A stretch of 64,000 nt of DNA. Source: Dechloromonas sp. (GTDB lineage: Bacteria > Pseudomonadota > Gammaproteobacteria > Burkholderiales > Rhodocyclaceae). Each line of letters opens with the position of its first letter. Within the stretch, counting starts at the first letter, position 1. Where the stretch lies: contig JAQUAX010000014.1 in NCBI GenBank assembly GCA_028687035.1, forward strand, positions 1 through 64,000, read 5' to 3'. The translations under genes were made by a program, and so were the position numbers. Below the pieces are notes generated by a model, which saw only the letters and a list, made by a program, of their open reading frames with translations, had not been told where the DNA came from and did not search any database. Of the stretch, positions 35,829 through 46,010 are shown piece by piece.

Positions 35829-36776
35829 TCAGGTCGGCGCGACCGCCATTGTTTCGGCCGGGCGCGGGCCGTATTCCCCTTGGCGATAGGCCGGGAAGTA
35901 TGCGCAGTCGCTGCTGCTGCCGGCTTGCCTGCAGAGCGCCAGATAGGCGTCGCGATCGAGGACCGCGCCGAGCATCCAGGAGGTCTCGCAGTGCGTCGAC
36001 CAGCCGCGCTTGTAGCTGGCGAGGCCATCGTCGCCGGGCTGACCTCCGCCCCAGTAGATTTTTTCGCTCCGGCCGGAGAGGTGTTCAAGCGCCAGCCAGT
36101 CGAGCAGATAGGACGCTCCGTTCCGGTAGCCCTCGTCGTCGAAGGCGGTCAGGTGGGCGTACGCGATGTTGTCCTGAAGCATCAGGATCAGGGCGCCGAC
36201 CGTCCGTCCGCCGGACAGCGCACGCAGCAGCAGCACGCCGGGCTGCGCCAGCAGTTCCGTAAAAGCGGCACGGGAAAAGCGGCGCAGGTCACGGATCGCA
36301 TGCCGCTCGATCAGCTTTTCGTACAGACGGACCCAGTCGTCCAGATGATCGAGCGGACGGTCGACGACTTCAGCTTCCAGCCGGCGTGCCGCCCGACGCA
36401 CCTCGTAGGCGTGATGCCGGGAAATGATCTGCGCGGGGGACCGGTCGAGGCGGGCGACGTAGTGGGCGGTGAACGGACGCGCCACGTCGAACGGCTTCAG
36501 CCAGGTATCGTCCGGCGGCTGCCAGCGGGGCTCGGCGATCAACAGAAGGCTGCTCAGGCCGTGGCGGCGAAGTCCGGCCAGTTCATCGGGTAGCGCCGAC
36601 CAGTCAGCGCAGCTGAACAGCGGGTAGGGCCCCATTGCATCGCGCTGCGCCGTGCCCGGGATCGTGCGCTCGATGATCCAGCCCCCGGCCTGTTCCAGCG
36701 GCAGCGGCCGGCCGACGCCGGTGAAGCTGCGGGCGTAGCCGGGTGCTCGGTAGCCGGCGAATTCGCGATGACTCAT
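35829..36776 (-). CDS. GNAT/FemAB-like acyltransferase
   Basis: The 315-residue protein has the double-GNAT type of fold found in BioF2-like and FemAB-like acetyltransferases. Supporting segments are PAQIISRHHAYEVRRAARRLEAEV, a central RTVGALILMLQDNIAYAHLTAFDDEGYRNGAS in pieces, and YWGGGQPGDDGLASYKRGW. Such enzymes transfer acyl or aminoacyl groups to sugars, peptides or lipids. Its start overlaps the stop of the formyltransferase gene upstream by four bases (ATGA), so the two probably act on the same small molecule or surface sugar. The substrate is unknown. Confidence 0.65.
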   Translation of the reverse strand: MSHREFAGYRAPGYARSFTGVGRPLPLEQAGGWIIERTIPGTAQRDAMGPYPLFSCADWSALPDELAGLRRHGLSSLLLIAEPRWQPPDDTWLKPFDVARPFTAHYVARLDRSPAQIISRHHAYEVRRAARRLEAEVVDRPLDHLDDWVRLYEKLIERHAIRDLRRFSRAAFTELLAQPGVLLLRALSGGRTVGALILMLQDNIAYAHLTAFDDEGYRNGASYLLDWLALEHLSGRSEKIYWGGGQPGDDGLASYKRGWSTHCETSWMLGAVLDRDAYLALCRQAGSSSDCAYFPAYRQGEYGPRPAETMAVAPT

Positions 36777-37729
36777 TGTCTGGTTCTGGATACGGGAAGG
36801 AAGTCGACCGCGACGACCGCCAGCCACTGGTCGTCGGCGCAGCGGAAACACAGTGGGTCGCCGGGGCGGGCTGCCCGCACACCGGTCACCGCGAGCCAAC
36901 GGCCGTCGATCCGGACATGCAGCCGGATGAAGGCGTGCAGCCGGCGTCGCCATTCGGCGGCCGACAGTCGGCCGGGGTCATCGATCCGGGTGGCCAGTTC
37001 GTGGGCGTGACGGTTGTGCTCGCCGGCCATGCCGGACTGCGGGCGCCCGGCCCGGTTCTCCGACAGGGCGCGGAGCAGTTCGGGCAAGCGCTGCGCTGCG
37101 GCGTGCGCCTTGCGCCATTCGAGCTGGGCCGGAGTGTCCTCGGCACGGACCGCGACCTCGCCTTCGATCAGCAGGTTGCCGCTGTCGATGCCGTCGTCCA
37201 TCCGGTGAAAGCAGTAGCCGCTGGTCGAGGCGGCCTGGTACAGCGACCAGTTGCTGGCGCGCAGGCCACGGAAGCGCGGCAGGCTGCCGTTGTGGTAATT
37301 GGCTGCGACGGCGAACTGGGCAAGCAGTTCGGGGCCGAAACGTTTCTGGCAATACAGGTTCAGGGAAAGCCCGCAGCGGAACTCTTCGTTCAGTCGGGCG
37401 ACGATTTCCGGATGGTTCGGATCGTCGTCGGGCAGGAAGACGAGGCTCATGCCCTTGCGCCGGGCGAGCCGGGCCAGCGATAGCGGCGGCTGACGCAAGG
37501 CGCTTTCCCAGCGCCCGGTACCGCGCGCAAGCTGTACCAGCCGGTCGCGCAGCCGGGCGGCCCAGTCCGCCCAGGAGCCGGCATGGCGGGCCGATTCCGG
37601 CAACAGAACGACCGGGCAGTGCAACTCGCCGGCATTGCCGAAAGCAGCCAGCGTTGCCGGCAGCAGGATGCGCGCGGCGATGTCGCGCGGATCGGCGAAG
37701 AGGGCGAGGCGGCGTCTGCGGTCGTCCAT
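36773..37729 (-). CDS. Formyltransferase-family enzyme (Fmt/sugar N-formyltransferase type)
   Basis: The 318-residue protein has the formyltransferase core with catalytic residues in the expected order: N144 and H146 in AANYHNGSLPRFRG, and D178/D182 in CFHRMDDGIDSGNLL. That region transfers a formyl group from N10-formyl-tetrahydrofolate to an amine. It is not the housekeeping methionyl-tRNA formyltransferase, because the N-terminal half is divergent and no def gene is adjacent. An amino-sugar or amino-acid derivative is a likely acceptor. It is translationally coupled to the downstream GNAT-like gene. Confidence 0.72.
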   Translation of the reverse strand: MDDRRRRLALFADPRDIAARILLPATLAAFGNAGELHCPVVLLPESARHAGSWADWAARLRDRLVQLARGTGRWESALRQPPLSLARLARRKGMSLVFLPDDDPNHPEIVARLNEEFRCGLSLNLYCQKRFGPELLAQFAVAANYHNGSLPRFRGLRASNWSLYQAASTSGYCFHRMDDGIDSGNLLIEGEVAVRAEDTPAQLEWRKAHAAAQRLPELLRALSENRAGRPQSGMAGEHNRHAHELATRIDDPGRLSAAEWRRRLHAFIRLHVRIDGRWLAVTGVRAARPGDPLCFRCADDQWLAVVAVDFLPVSRTRQ

Positions 37730-37746
37730 CCGGGGCGTCGTCGGCG

Positions 37747-37768
37747 GCCCGCCCCGGGCGGGGCGGGC
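37747..37768 (-). terminator. GC-rich hairpin after metY
   Basis: GCCCGCCCC (37747-37755) and GGGGCGGGC (37760-37768) form a perfect 9-bp stem with a four-base loop, seven bases past the metY stop. No T-run is present, so termination would be Rho-aided or incomplete. Confidence 0.45.
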
Positions 37769-37774
37769 GGTCGA

Positions 37775-39046
37775 TCAGGCGGCGTTCAGCGCCTGGTCGA
37801 GGTCGGCGATCAGGTCGTCGATGTGCTCGATGCCGACCGACAGGCGGATCATGTCTTCCGACACGCCGGCCTTGGCCAGTTCTTCCGGCGACAGCTGGCG
37901 GTGCGTCGTCGAGGCCGGGTGGCAGGCCAGCGTCTTGCAGTCGCCGATGTTGACGAGGCGGGTGACCAGCTGCAGCGCGTCCTGGAACTTGCCGCCGCCT
38001 TCGCGGCCGCCCTTGACGCCGAAGTTCAGGATGCCGGAGGCGCGGCCGCCCATGTACTTCTGCACCAGCGCGTGGTCCTTGTGGTCGGGCAGGCCGGCGT
38101 AATTGACCCAGCTGACCTTCGGATGCTTCTTCAGGAACTCGGCGATCTTCAGCGCGTTGTCGCAGATGCGGTCCATGCGCAGCGCCAGCGTCTCGATGCC
38201 CTGCAGGATCAGGAAGGCGTTGAACGGGCTGATCGCGGCGCCCATGTTGCGCAGCGGCACGACGCGGGCGCGGCCGATGTAGGCGGCGGGGCCGAGCGCT
38301 TCGGTGTAGACGACGCCGTGGTAGGAGACGTCCGGCTCGTTGAGGCGCTTGAACTTCTGCTTGTGCTCGGCCCAGGGGAACTTGCCGCTATCGACGATGA
38401 TGCCGCCGATCGAGTTGCCGTGGCCGCCGAGGTACTTGGTCAGCGCATGGACGACGATGTCGGCGCCGTGCTCGAAGGGACGGCACAGGTAGGGCGAGGG
38501 CACGGTGTTGTCGACGATGACCGGGACGCCGTGCTTGTGGGCGATCTCGGCGAGCTTCTCGAAGTCGGTGATGTTGCCGAGCGGGTTGCCGACCGATTCG
38601 CAGAACACCGCCTTGGTCTTGCCGTCGATCAGCTTCTCGAAGGCTTCCGGATCGCGGTAGTCGGCGAAGCGGACTTCGATGCCGTACTGCGGCAGCGTGT
38701 GTGCGAACAGGTTGTAGGTGCCGCCGTACAGCGTGCTCGAGGTCACGATGTTGTCGCCGGCTTCGGCAATCGTCTGGATCGACGCGGTGATCGCGGCCAT
38801 GCCCGAGGCCATGGCCAGCGCGGCGACGCCGCCTTCCATCGCGGCGACGCGCTTTTCCAGCACGTCCTGGGTCGGGTTCATGATCCGCGTGTAGATGTTG
38901 CCGGCGACCTTCAGGTCGAACAGGTCGGCGCCGTGCTGCGTGCTGTCGAACGCGTAGGACGTCGTCTGGTAGATGGGGACGGCGACCGCCTTGGTCGTCG
39001 GGTCCGGGCTGTAGCCGCCATGGACGGCGAGGGTTTCGATCTTCAT
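37775..39046 (-). CDS. metY: O-acetylhomoserine sulfhydrylase / aminocarboxypropyltransferase
   Basis: The 423-residue PLP enzyme converts O-acetylhomoserine and sulfide (or methanethiol) to homocysteine or methionine. The Cys/Met-metabolism family pattern is clear: [19 protein letters not shown], the PLP phosphate region MASGMAAI, and the PLP lysine in [14 protein letters not shown]. The length and ETLAVHGG-type start favour MetY over the shorter MetB/MetC. GAGAGACGCACGC precedes ATG 39046. It appears monocistronic. Confidence 0.93.
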   Translation of the reverse strand: MKIETLAVHGGYSPDPTTKAVAVPIYQTTSYAFDSTQHGADLFDLKVAGNIYTRIMNPTQDVLEKRVAAMEGGVAALAMASGMAAITASIQTIAEAGDNIVTSSTLYGGTYNLFAHTLPQYGIEVRFADYRDPEAFEKLIDGKTKAVFCESVGNPLGNITDFEKLAEIAHKHGVPVIVDNTVPSPYLCRPFEHGADIVVHALTKYLGGHGNSIGGIIVDSGKFPWAEHKQKFKRLNEPDVSYHGVVYTEALGPAAYIGRARVVPLRNMGAAISPFNAFLILQGIETLALRMDRICDNALKIAEFLKKHPKVSWVNYAGLPDHKDHALVQKYMGGRASGILNFGVKGGREGGGKFQDALQLVTRLVNIGDCKTLACHPASTTHRQLSPEELAKAGVSEDMIRLSVGIEHIDDLIADLDQALNAA

Positions 39047-39168
39047 GCGTGCGTCTCTCTCTGGTTTTGTGGTGGAGGGAAGAGTCTACAGGAGTGCGTC
39101 GAGATTATCCGGGTCCCGGGGCGTTCGCCAATAACAACGGCATCTAAGCTTATGCACGGCGGACGGGG

Positions 39169-41088
39169 TCAGGTCCGGTCGTCGAATCCGTCGTCGTCCT
39201 GCGGTCGACCGCGCGATTTCAGCAGAAAGCGGCCGGGGTCGATCGCATCGACGAGGTCGGTTTCCAGCGGCAGCGGGTCGCCTTCGAGGCGCGACACCAG
39301 CAGGTCGGCCATCAGCGCTGACCACACGATGCCGCGCGCGCCGAAACCCTGCACGCACCACAGGCCGGGCTGGCGGGGCAGGGCCGGCAGGCGTGCGTTG
39401 GCCGGCGCGGCCGCGGGATCGGGGACGGGACCGACGATGGGCAGGCGGTCCGGCGACATCGGCCGGAAGCCGACGCGGCCTTCCAGCGTTGCCGGATCGA
39501 CGTCGGGAACGTAGCCGGGCAGGCTCAGCCGCAGCCGGGCGAGGTTTTCGCGATGGTCGTCGATGCGCGGCGCCGGGTCGGGGTCGCCGCTCTGCAGCGT
39601 CGCGCCGATCAGCCGGCGGCCGTCGATTTCCGGCATCGCGTAGCCGTGCCGGCAGACGACCAGCGGCAGCGCCGGGCTGGCGTCGGCCGGCAGATGGCTG
39701 ACCTGGCCGCGCGCGCTCTTCTGCGGCAGCCACGCGAATTGCGCGAAGCCCGGCGCGGCGGCGCCGCTCGCCATCACGACGACCGGCGCCGCCGCGATCT
39801 CTCCGCCGTCGGCGTCGAGCAGGCGCCAGCCGGTTTCGGTCCGTTCCAGGCGGTCGACCGCGACGTTGAAGCGGGCGACGATGCGCGCCGGGTCGGAGGC
39901 CAGCGCGGCGCGGCAGACCGACGCCGGATTGACCCAGCCGCCGCCCGGGAACCACCAGCCGCCGATGTCGACCGGCCGGCCGAGCAGGCGCGACGCGGCG
40001 TCGGGCTCGACGAACTGCAGCACCTCGGCCGGCAGCTGCAGGCGATCGACGACGCGGCGCTGCGTCGCCTCGTGCACCGGCTCGCGGCCCAGGTGCAGCA
40101 CGCCGCACGGCGACCAGCGGGCGTCCGGCAGCGACTGCAGCAGGGCGCGGGTCGCCAGGTAGCCGGCGCGGGTCAGGCGCGACAGGCGGTTGTCGTCGGC
40201 GCTGGGCAGCGGGCGCAGCACGCCGGCCAGGTTGCACGACGCGCCGGTGGCCGGCGTTGCGGCGCGCTCGACGACCTCGACCTGCCAGCCGGCGCGGGCC
40301 AGCGCGGCGGCCGCGGTGCAGCCGGCGACGCCGGCGCCGATGACGACCGCCCGGCGCTCGGCCGGCGGCCGGTGGCGGTCCGGCCGGCGCGAGCGGAAGC
40401 GGCCGGCCAGCATCGTCCCCCGGCCGGCGAGGCCGGGGCGCGTTTCGAGGTCGAACTCGGCAGCGGCCAGCGCGTCGCATCCGGCCGCATCGAGTGACTC
40501 GGCCGCCAGCGTCGCGCCCGGCGCGGCCAGCCGCGACAGCGCCCGGCACAATTCCGGCGAGCACGGTTGCGGGGTGTTCTCCGGCGGGAAGCCGTCGAGG
40601 AAAAAGGCGTCGACCGACGCGTCCACCGCGCGCAGCGCCGTTGTCGCTTCGCCGAAGACCAGCGTCAGGATCACTGCGCCGCCGGCTAGGAAAATCCGGT
40701 GCATGCCCGGCGTCAGCGGCGGCCAGGCGCGCTGCAGCTCGCCGGCGAGTTCGGCGAATTCGGGCCAGGCGTGCTGGGCCAGCGCGAGGTCGGCCGCGGT
40801 GAACGGGTGGGCTTCGACCGAAACGAAATGCAGGCGCCGGCAGCGCTGCGGGTCGTCGCGCCAGGCCCGCCAGGCGGCCAGGAAGGCGAGGCCGGCGCCG
40901 AAGCCGGTGGCGAGGATCACGAAGCGGTCGCGGCCGCGCCAGCGTTCAGGCAGGCCGTTGCCGGCCAGGAAGACGTGTCCGGCCTGCGGCGGACCGTCGG
41001 GCGCGACGGGCCGGACCTTGCCGTCGACGGTGGCGAACGGCGTGCCGTCCGGGGCGAATTCGAGGCGGGCCGGCTGCAGCGGAATCAC
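39169..41088 (-). CDS. mnmC: Bifunctional tRNA mnm5s2U biosynthesis protein MnmC
   Basis: The 639-residue fusion carries a C-terminal FAD oxidoreductase ([20 protein letters not shown]) that converts cmnm5U34 to nm5U34, and an N-terminal SAM methyltransferase ([32 protein letters not shown]) that makes mnm5U34 in tRNA wobble positions. The start is a GTG at 41088 that overlaps the stop of the preceding gene by one base (TAGTG), so translation is coupled. Length is that of the bifunctional form. Confidence 0.88.
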   Translation of the reverse strand: MIPLQPARLEFAPDGTPFATVDGKVRPVAPDGPPQAGHVFLAGNGLPERWRGRDRFVILATGFGAGLAFLAAWRAWRDDPQRCRRLHFVSVEAHPFTAADLALAQHAWPEFAELAGELQRAWPPLTPGMHRIFLAGGAVILTLVFGEATTALRAVDASVDAFFLDGFPPENTPQPCSPELCRALSRLAAPGATLAAESLDAAGCDALAAAEFDLETRPGLAGRGTMLAGRFRSRRPDRHRPPAERRAVVIGAGVAGCTAAAALARAGWQVEVVERAATPATGASCNLAGVLRPLPSADDNRLSRLTRAGYLATRALLQSLPDARWSPCGVLHLGREPVHEATQRRVVDRLQLPAEVLQFVEPDAASRLLGRPVDIGGWWFPGGGWVNPASVCRAALASDPARIVARFNVAVDRLERTETGWRLLDADGGEIAAAPVVVMASGAAAPGFAQFAWLPQKSARGQVSHLPADASPALPLVVCRHGYAMPEIDGRRLIGATLQSGDPDPAPRIDDHRENLARLRLSLPGYVPDVDPATLEGRVGFRPMSPDRLPIVGPVPDPAAAPANARLPALPRQPGLWCVQGFGARGIVWSALMADLLVSRLEGDPLPLETDLVDAIDPGRFLLKSRGRPQDDDGFDDRT

Positions 41089-41585
41089 TAGTGCAGCCGT
41101 TTGGAACCGCCGGCCGGGGCGCTGCCGGGCAGCGCCGGCTCGGTCGCCGCGTAATCGAGCGCCAGGTCCCATTTTGCCTGTCCGCCGGTGGCGCGCAGCA
41201 TCGCGCACAGCGCCTGCAGCATCTCGCCGTTCAGGTTCAGGTTGAAGCTGCGCTCGCGGCCCTCGCGCAGCACCATCCGGATCAGCCCGTCGGCGCCGGC
41301 ATCCAGCGTCGCCTCGCTGGCCAGCAGCGGATTGGCGCCGAGCGGGAAGGTCGGGTTTTCGTTATGGAAGGGCTGGTCGAAACTCGCCTGCGGCGCCTCG
41401 CCGGCCGCCGGCGCCGCCTGCGGCACCGGCTGCGCGCCGAGCATCCGGGCCAGCCCGGGCCACAGCTCGCGCAGGAAGCGGCGCGTGAACCAGACCCGGA
41501 TTTCCTCGTTGGCCTGCGTCGCAATGCGCAGCAGCAGGCGATCCTGCATGCCGTCGTGGCTGACCTGGAGCTGGCGGATGTTCAT
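41088..41585 (-). CDS. Conserved hypothetical protein coupled to mnmC
   Basis: The 165-residue protein starts [20 protein letters not shown] and has no signal peptide or membrane segment. An N-terminal beta-rich part ([22 protein letters not shown]) is followed by an Ala/Pro-rich linker and a second domain ([21 protein letters not shown]). It looks like a small protein of two mixed alpha/beta modules, but no family is recognised. Its TAG overlaps the mnmC GTG, which suggests common expression rather than a proven tRNA role. Confidence 0.6.
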   Translation of the reverse strand: MNIRQLQVSHDGMQDRLLLRIATQANEEIRVWFTRRFLRELWPGLARMLGAQPVPQAAPAAGEAPQASFDQPFHNENPTFPLGANPLLASEATLDAGADGLIRMVLREGRERSFNLNLNGEMLQALCAMLRATGGQAKWDLALDYAATEPALPGSAPAGGSKRLH

Positions 41586-41782
41586 GCGGACGATCGGCAG
41601 CCGTCGTCGATTCGTGAACGAGCGCAGCCAAGACCAGCCCGCAGGGCGCAGGACGCCACGCAGTGGCGGTTCTGAGCGAAGCGAGGAATTCGGCGCAGCC
41701 GAACACAAGGCGCAGCCGGCCGCCGCATAGCAGCGCTATGCAAGGCAGGGTGCAACGCCGTATTGGCAAGCGCAGCCACGAA
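41586..41782. repeat. Palindrome-rich intergenic segment upstream of the 165-residue gene
   Basis: The 197 bases between lysS and the next gene contain several short perfect dyads: GCCAC-GCA-GTGGC near 41655, GCATAGC-AGC-GCTATGC at 41725-41741, and repeats of CGCAGCC. Such mosaics are typical of dispersed repeats in Rhodocyclales chromosomes. It may also serve as the lysS transcription end; no T-run is seen. No gene is recognised. Confidence 0.45.
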
Positions 41783-43282
41783 TCACTCGGGCCGCATCGA
41801 GGGGAAGAGGATCACATCCCGAATCGCCGGCGCGTCGGTCAGCAGCATCACCAGGCGGTCGATGCCGATGCCGCAGCCGCCGGTCGGCGGCAGGCCGTAT
41901 TCGAGTGCGCGGATGAAGTCGGCGTCGTAGTACATCGCCTCCTCGTCGCCGGCGTCCTTGGCCTTGGCCTGTTCCATGAAGCGGGCGGCCTGGTCCTCGG
42001 CGTCGTTGAGCTCGGAGAAGCCGTTGGCGATCTCGCGGCCGACGATGAACAGCTCGAAGCGCTCGGTGATTTCCGGGTTGCTGTCGGAGGCGCGGGCCAG
42101 CGGGCTGACTTCGACCGGGTAGTCGATGATGAAGGTCGGTTCCCAGCACTTCGCTTCGGCGCAGGCTTCGAACAGTTGCAACTGCAGGCTGCCGAGGCCG
42201 CCCGGCTTGACCTTCTCGCCGAAGGCGACGATCTTGGCCTTGAGGAATTCCGGATCGGCCAGCTGCGCGTCGGTGAAATCCGGCTGCTCGCGCTGGATCG
42301 CCTGGTTGATCGTCAGGCGGTGGAAGGGCTTCGACAGGTCGAGTTCGCGCCCTTGGTACTGGAACACTTCCTTGCCCAGCGCCTCGCGCGCGGCATGGCG
42401 CAGCAGGCCTTCGGTGAAGTCCATCAGCGTGTGGTAGTTCGCGTAGGCCTCGTAGAACTCCATCATCGTGAATTCGGGGTTGTGGCGCGGCGAGAGGCCT
42501 TCGTTGCGGAAGTTGCGGTTGACCTCGAAAACCTTCTCGAAACCGCCGACGACCAGGCGCTTCAGGTACAGCTCGGGCGCGATGCGCAGGAACTGCTGCA
42601 TGTCGAGCGCGTTGTGGTGCGTCACGAAGGGCTTGGCCGACGCGCCGCCGGGGATCGGGTGCATCATCGGCGTTTCGACTTCCATGAAGCCGTGGCCGCA
42701 CATGTAGTTGCGGATCGACTGGACGATGGCCGAGCGGGCGCGGAAGACGAAGCGCGTCTCCTCGCTCATGATCAGGTCGACGTAGCGCTGGCGGTACTTC
42801 ATCTCGACGTCGGCCAGGCCGTGGAACTTGTCGGGCAGCGGGCGCAGCGACTTGGTCAGCAGGCGCACCTCGGCGGCCTGGATGGTCAGCTCGCCGGTCT
42901 TGGTCTTCATCAGCGTGCCGACGACGCCGAGGATGTCGCCGAGGTCCCAGCCCTTGAACGCCGCGTAGGCTTCCTCGCCGACCCGGTCGCGGGCGACGTA
43001 GATCTGGATGCGGCCGGACAGGTCCTGCAGCGTCGCGAACGAAGCCTTGCCCATGACGCGCTTCAGCATCATGCGGCCGGCGACCCGGACCTCGACCGGC
43101 AGGCCTTCCAGCTCCTCGCCGGACTTGTCGCCGTAAACCTCGTGCAGCCGGCCTGCGGTATTCTCGCGCTGGAAATCGTTCGGGAAGGCCTGGCCCGTTT
43201 TGCGCCATTCGGCGAGCTTGGCACGGCGTTCCGCGATGATGTGGTTTTCGTCCTGCTGGACGGGCTGTTCGGCGTTCGACAT
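41783..43282 (-). CDS. lysS: Lysyl-tRNA synthetase (class II)
   Basis: The 499-residue enzyme charges tRNA-Lys. It has the N-terminal OB-fold anticodon-binding domain ([21 protein letters not shown]) and class II motif 2 in [24 protein letters not shown] (given in pieces) and motif 3 in [20 protein letters not shown]. The start [20 protein letters not shown] is typical of LysS. It is divergent from the hybrid kinase gene at 43417 with 134 bases between. Confidence 0.95.
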   Translation of the reverse strand: MSNAEQPVQQDENHIIAERRAKLAEWRKTGQAFPNDFQRENTAGRLHEVYGDKSGEELEGLPVEVRVAGRMMLKRVMGKASFATLQDLSGRIQIYVARDRVGEEAYAAFKGWDLGDILGVVGTLMKTKTGELTIQAAEVRLLTKSLRPLPDKFHGLADVEMKYRQRYVDLIMSEETRFVFRARSAIVQSIRNYMCGHGFMEVETPMMHPIPGGASAKPFVTHHNALDMQQFLRIAPELYLKRLVVGGFEKVFEVNRNFRNEGLSPRHNPEFTMMEFYEAYANYHTLMDFTEGLLRHAAREALGKEVFQYQGRELDLSKPFHRLTINQAIQREQPDFTDAQLADPEFLKAKIVAFGEKVKPGGLGSLQLQLFEACAEAKCWEPTFIIDYPVEVSPLARASDSNPEITERFELFIVGREIANGFSELNDAEDQAARFMEQAKAKDAGDEEAMYYDADFIRALEYGLPPTGGCGIGIDRLVMLLTDAPAIRDVILFPSMRPE

Positions 43283-43416
43283 GAAGAATGAATCCTTGAA
43301 AACGTTGGGTCAGCCGACGAATGGCTTAAAATGTTGAATTTTCGCCGATTACACCGGGTTGGGACAAGGGCAATGCTGTCCGGCCCCGCATCGAACCCGC
43401 TGCCGGAAGAGGCCCG

Positions 43417-45696
43417 ATGAAAATCCTGCTCGTCGCCACGACGCCGCTTTACCAGGACATCCTGCTGCAGGCGCTCGGCCAGTTCGCCGACGTCCGGGTG
43501 GTCCTCGCCACGTCGCGCGCCGCTGCGCTGGACGAGGCGCGATGCACCAGTTTCCAGTTCTTCGTGCTGTCCGGCCAGTTGCCCGACGGCGACGGGCTGG
43601 AGCTGGCCGGCGAATTGCGCCGGCTCGGCCTGGCCAGCGTCGAACCCATCGTGCTGCTGACTTCCAGCGCCAGCGCGGAGCTGGCGGCGCAGGCGACCCG
43701 GGCCGGCGTCACCGAACTGTTCAGGAAGCAGGACATCGACGAACTGGTGCGTTTCCTGCGCCACTACCTCGAACACCTGCAGCCCATGCATTGCCGCGTG
43801 CTGTACATCGAGGACGCGCTCGACCAGCGCAGCCTGCTGAGCGCCCAGCTGCGCGACTGGGGCATGACGGTCGATGCCTACGCCAGCGCCGACGAGGCGT
43901 GGCCGGCCTTCCTCGAACGCGATTACGACGTGGTGCTGTGCGACGTCGTGCTCGAGGGGCACATGACCGGCACCCGGCTGATCAACCGCATCCGCCGCCA
44001 GGAAGCGCCGCGCGGCAGCACGCCCATCCTCGCGCTGTCGGCTTTCGACAGCCCGGCGCGCCGGATGCAGCTGTTCCAGCTCGGCGTCGACGACTACGTC
44101 GCCAAGCCGGTACTGCCCGACGAACTGCGCGCCCGCATCCATAACCTGCTGGTCCGCCGGCGCGCCGTCGAGCGCAGCCGGATGCTGCTCGCCGCGACCT
44201 CGCTCGGCATCGTCGTCGTCGATCAGGCCGGCGCCGTCGAGTCGGTCGACGACAACGCCCGCGCGATGTTCGAGCCGGCCGGTGTCGTCCGCCGGCTGTC
44301 CGCGCTGCTCGACGACGCCGATGCGCTGCTCGGCCGCCTGGCCGGCGGCGAACGCCTGAACCGCATCCAGGCGACCGGCCGCGACGGCAACCGCCGGGCT
44401 TTCCCGGTCGAGCTGACCGCGATGGAAATCGAGAGCGCCGCGGCCGGCCGCCGCTTCGCCTTCCTGGTCCGCGACGTCAGCGAGGCCGAGCGCCTGGCCG
44501 CCGAATTGCGCCAGGCCAAGGAGGCCGCCGAGCGCGCCGAGCGGATGAAGTCCGAGTTCCTGGCCAACACCAGCCACGAGATCCGGACGCCGTTGAACGC
44601 GATCATCGGCATGGCGCACGTGCTGCGCCGCGACCAGCTGACGCCGGAGCAGATGGATTGCGTCGCGCACATCGACGCCGCCGGCCAGCACCTGCTCGGC
44701 CTGATCACCGACGTGCTCGACCTCTCGAAGATCGAGGCCGGCAAGCTGGAGCTGGAGTCGATTCCGCTGCTGGTGCCGGCGATCGTCGCCGAGGTCGCGT
44801 CGATGATCGGCGAATCCGCGCAGACCAAGGGCCTCGAAGTGCGCACCGAGATCGGCGAGCTGCCGGGGCCGCTGCTCGGCGACCCGCTGCGCCTGCGCCA
44901 GGCGTTGCTGAACTACGCGTCCAACGCGATCAAGTTCACCGAGCACGGCTCGGTGACGCTGCGCGTCGATTGCACGAATCCCGGCCCGGAATCCGTCGAG
45001 TTGCGCTTCGAGGTCGCCGACACCGGGATCGGCGTCGCGCCCGACGCGATCGACGGCATCTTTACCGCCTTCCGCCAGGCCGACAATTCGATGACCCGGC
45101 GCTACGGCGGCAGCGGCCTCGGGCTGGCGATCACCCGCGAACTCGCCGAACTGATGGGCGGCCGGGTCGGCGTCGCCAGCCGGCCGGGGGAGGGCAGCAC
45201 CTTCTGGTTCACCGTGTGCCTGCGGCGCGCCGCCGGCGATGCCGAGGTGGCGCAGCCGGTGGCCGCCGGCGAGTCGGTGGAGACGCGGCTGAAGCGCGAT
45301 TTCGCCGGCAGCCGGGTGCTGCTGGTCGACGACGATCTGGTCAATCGCCAGGTCGCGCTGGCCATGCTGTCGCGCTTCGATTTCGTTATCGACACCGCGC
45401 AGGACGGGCTCGACGCGCTGGCGCTGGTCGAGCGCAACGACTACGCGCTGATCCTGATGGACATGCTGATGCCCAACATGGACGGCGTGCAGGCGACGCA
45501 GCGCATCCGCGAGCTACCGGGCCGGCAGGCCGTGCCGATCGTCGCCTTGACCGCCAACGCCTTTGCCGGCGAGCGCCGGCGCTGCCTGGAGGCCGGCATG
45601 AACGATTTCGTGACCAAGCCGATCCGGCCGGACACGCTGTTCTCGACGCTGCTGCACTGGCTGTCGGCCGGGCGCGGGGAGGATCAGGCGGCGTAG
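43417..45696 (+). CDS. Hybrid sensor histidine kinase with three receiver-like domains
   Basis: The 759-residue protein has, in order: a degenerate receiver (the phospho-acceptor Asp is S52 in [13 protein letters not shown] and the N-terminal acidic pair is lost in LLVATTP), a normal receiver ([24 protein letters not shown]), a PAS-like region, HisKA ([20 protein letters not shown]), HATPase ([27 protein letters not shown]) and a C-terminal receiver ([32 protein letters not shown]). There is no membrane segment, so it is cytoplasmic. Signals probably arrive by phosphotransfer or protein contact. The output is unknown. Its end overlaps the convergent cupin gene by 13 bases. Confidence 0.88.
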   Translation: MKILLVATTPLYQDILLQALGQFADVRVVLATSRAAALDEARCTSFQFFVLSGQLPDGDGLELAGELRRLGLASVEPIVLLTSSASAELAAQATRAGVTELFRKQDIDELVRFLRHYLEHLQPMHCRVLYIEDALDQRSLLSAQLRDWGMTVDAYASADEAWPAFLERDYDVVLCDVVLEGHMTGTRLINRIRRQEAPRGSTPILALSAFDSPARRMQLFQLGVDDYVAKPVLPDELRARIHNLLVRRRAVERSRMLLAATSLGIVVVDQAGAVESVDDNARAMFEPAGVVRRLSALLDDADALLGRLAGGERLNRIQATGRDGNRRAFPVELTAMEIESAAAGRRFAFLVRDVSEAERLAAELRQAKEAAERAERMKSEFLANTSHEIRTPLNAIIGMAHVLRRDQLTPEQMDCVAHIDAAGQHLLGLITDVLDLSKIEAGKLELESIPLLVPAIVAEVASMIGESAQTKGLEVRTEIGELPGPLLGDPLRLRQALLNYASNAIKFTEHGSVTLRVDCTNPGPESVELRFEVADTGIGVAPDAIDGIFTAFRQADNSMTRRYGGSGLGLAITRELAELMGGRVGVASRPGEGSTFWFTVCLRRAAGDAEVAQPVAAGESVETRLKRDFAGSRVLLVDDDLVNRQVALAMLSRFDFVIDTAQDGLDALALVERNDYALILMDMLMPNMDGVQATQRIRELPGRQAVPIVALTANAFAGERRRCLEAGMNDFVTKPIRPDTLFSTLLHWLSAGRGEDQAA

Positions 45697-46010
45697 TGCA
45701 CGGCCAGCCAGACGGTTGGCCGGTTCGGGTCGGTCCAGTCGACGCGGTGCCGGCGGTGCGGGGCGATATCGACGCAATCCCCCGGAACGAGGTCGCGGGC
45801 CGCCGGCTCGTCGGCGAAGCGCAGCCGGGCGGCGCCCTGCAGCAGCACCACCCATTCGCCGTCCGCCTGGTCGTACCAGAAGCCTTCCGGGCTGGCCTGC
45901 CCGGTCGAGACGATGCGCTCGATGCGCAGCCCCGGGCGCTGCAAAATGTCCGCGAATTGCTCGTCGACCGCGGCGGCCGACGGCAATCCGGCGAACAGGT
46001 TGGCGATCAC
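45684..46010 (-). CDS. Cupin-domain protein
   Basis: The 108-residue protein is a single cupin barrel with the two motifs [17 protein letters not shown] and [18 protein letters not shown]. The usual metal-binding His pair of motif 1 is absent and only His residues of motif 2 remain, so metal binding is uncertain. Function unknown. The start is a GTG overlapping the prfB stop (GTGA), so its translation is coupled to release factor 2, although a functional link is not evident. Confidence 0.75.
   Translation of the reverse strand: MIANLFAGLPSAAAVDEQFADILQRPGLRIERIVSTGQASPEGFWYDQADGEWVVLLQGAARLRFADEPAARDLVPGDCVDIAPHRRHRVDWTDPNRPTVWLAVHYAA

Noticed and set aside
37747-37768. Strong intrinsic terminator after metY
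   Set aside because: The stem is perfect but no T-run follows, so it is listed only as a low-confidence hairpin.
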